Positions 4,999-5,955 of a stretch of DNA of 5,955 nucleotides are shown in pieces. The DNA is taken from positions 1 through 5,955 of the forward strand of contig JAKSBO010000135.1 in the NCBI GenBank assembly GCA_022361095.1, given 5' to 3'. Positions within the stretch are counted from its first letter, which is position 1; each line of letters opens with the position of its first letter. Source of the DNA: Desulfobacterales bacterium. GTDB lineage: Bacteria > Desulfobacterota > Desulfobacteria > Desulfobacterales > Desulfobacteraceae. The notes beneath the pieces were generated by a model, which was given only the letters and a program-made list of their open reading frames with translations, ran no database searches and was not told the origin of the DNA. Both the position numbers and the translations under genes were made by a program.

Positions 4999-5955
4999 CA
5001 TCCCCACCACAAAACTTGGCCGTGCCCTGGCCGGCGGAAAGACTGCCGCCAAAACAGGCGGGTCCTTGCTCGGATATTACGCCAAACGCCCCTTTTTGTC
5101 TTCACAGCGCCGGCAGATTGAAAAGACAAAATCCCAGCAGGCTGGTGCCCGTGCCCTTTTTTCCGGATTAACGCTGCTCAAAGGCACTGCCCTGAAAGTG
5201 GCCCAGCAGCTCAGCCTGGAAACGGACATGCTGCCCGGGGCTGTGTGTAAGGAGTTGTCCCGGGCCTACCACCAGGTACCGCCCATCAATAAAGCGTTGG
5301 TCAGAAAAGTGATTCAAAACGAATTGGGGGCCCCGCCGGAAGAGATGTTTAAATCCTTTGACCTGGAGGCGTTTGCCGCGGCCAGCCTGGGCCAGGTCCA
5401 TCGGGCAATGAGTGAAGAGGGCCTGGCTCTGGCCGTTAAAATTCAATATCCGGGCATTGCCGATACCATTGAAAATGACATGATCCTGGTTCGACAGATG
5501 CTTCGGCCGATGGTGCCGGGCCACCAACTGATGCCGGCCCTTCGGGAAGTCACGGCCCGGCTCAAAGAAGAGGTCGATTATCGCCAGGAAGCGGACAATA
5601 TCACCTGTTTTGACCAGCGGCTCAATATGGAAGGCGTCCGGCTGCCCGGCGTTCACAGGGATCTGACCACCGGATCGGTATTAACTCTGACCCATCTGTC
5701 CGGCCTCCCCCTGGATACCTGGCTGACCAGCGGGCCAACGCAAAAGGAACGGCAACTTGTGGCCCGGCGGCTCAACGATATTTTTCTCAAATCATTGTAC
5801 GAATGCCATGTGATTCATGCCGACCCCAATCCGGGCAATTTTATCATTGACGATGATCTCAACGTGGGCCTGGTGGATTTTGGCTGCATCAAACACCTGA
5901 CCCCTGAATTTATTGAGCAGTACCGGCAGCTTGTGGCCTCGGCCGCCCATGACGA
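4988..5955 (+). CDS. ABC1/UbiB/ADCK-family atypical kinase (partial, 3' end outside window)
   Basis: The first 322 residues of an ABC1-family protein kinase-like ATPase are present. This family (UbiB, Coq8/ADCK) supports isoprenoid quinone or lipid metabolism. Motifs in order: the N-terminal KxGQ-type signature LKGTALKVAQQLS (65-76), here KVAQ with Ala for Gly; PPINKALVRKVI; the Ala-rich loop AAASLGQVHRA (130-140) that replaces the P-loop glycines; the nucleotide-binding lysine LAVKIQYPG (K151); EEVDYRQEADN (194-204); the catalytic loop VIHADPNPGNF (D279, N284), where the common form is HADPHPGN; and metal-binding VDFGC (D297). All catalytic residues are present. The short N-terminus of about 65 residues precedes the signature as in bacterial members. 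With TetR upstream in the same operon, expression is probably ligand-controlled. In an anaerobe a menaquinone or membrane-lipid role is more likely than ubiquinone, which is inferred. Confidence 0.9.
   Translation, partial: MADNIPTTKLGRALAGGKTAAKTGGSLLGYYAKRPFLSSQRRQIEKTKSQQAGARALFSGLTLLKGTALKVAQQLSLETDMLPGAVCKELSRAYHQVPPINKALVRKVIQNELGAPPEEMFKSFDLEAFAAASLGQVHRAMSEEGLALAVKIQYPGIADTIENDMILVRQMLRPMVPGHQLMPALREVTARLKEEVDYRQEADNITCFDQRLNMEGVRLPGVHRDLTTGSVLTLTHLSGLPLDTWLTSGPTQKERQLVARRLNDIFLKSLYECHVIHADPNPGNFIIDDDLNVGLVDFGCIKHLTPEFIEQYRQLVASAAHD

Noticed and set aside
4297..5052. Long open frame on the minus strand opposite the TetR gene
   Set aside because: Its translation resembles no protein family and it is explained by antisense of a GC-rich coding region; the plus-strand frame has a clear TetR HTH signature.
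5168..5656. Open minus-strand frame opposite the ABC1 kinase gene
   Set aside because: It is a shadow of the kinase reading frame, which carries all family motifs.

Overview
The window looks like chromosomal DNA of an anaerobic, probably sulfate-reducing, member of the Desulfobacterota (Desulfobacteraceae-like). This is inferred from gene content: a selenocysteine-type HdrA fused to a GltD-like electron-input module, a sigma-54 style promoter in front of it, and a TetR-ABC1 kinase pair. No ribosomal or other marker gene is present to confirm the lineage.

Left part (1-1407, minus strand). Bases 774-1 encode the first 258 codons of an HdrA-like flavoprotein that runs off the left edge. Codon 60 is an in-frame UGA at the place where the family normally has cysteine. 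A compact hairpin with a GAGGUC loop follows 21 nt later, so UGA is read as selenocysteine rather than as a stop. Upstream lie a good Shine-Dalgarno site, a -24/-12 promoter with exact GG-N10-GC spacing, and a GGGTCA-AAA-TGACCC dyad about 180 bp before the predicted transcription start, placed like an enhancer site for a sigma-54 activator. Between this promoter and the next operon is a frameshifted remnant of a GltD/HdrA-type gene and an 18-bp perfect palindrome.

Middle (1408-4016, minus strand). This is a four-gene lipoprotein operon, read from high to low coordinates: a CsgG-domain lipoprotein, a 100-residue lipoprotein of unrecognised family, a DUF4810 lipoprotein and a DUF799 (GNA1162-like) lipoprotein. 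The CsgG/DUF4810/DUF799 trio is a known conserved set of poorly defined function, thought to act at the outer membrane. The small lipoprotein inserted between the first two is the unusual member. The last three genes are tightly packed or overlapping, while the CsgG gene is separated from them by two tandem 92-bp repeat units, each able to form hairpins. A perfect TTGAT-N4-ATCAA site (FNR/CRP-family type) lies just ahead of the CsgG gene. This operon looks more AT-rich than the genes on either side.

Right part (4017-5955, plus strand). A divergent, AT-rich intergenic region leads into a TetR-family regulator whose fifth to ninth codons form a run of 15 A. It overlaps by 11 bp an ABC1/UbiB-type kinase gene that runs off the right edge. 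The regulator and kinase form one transcription unit. A 16-bp perfect palindrome over the likely -10 region is the obvious candidate for an autoregulatory operator.

The most noteworthy items are the selenocysteine-containing HdrA with its sigma-54 control region, the four-lipoprotein operon with an additional small member and structured tandem repeats inside it, and the A15 tract in the regulator gene.
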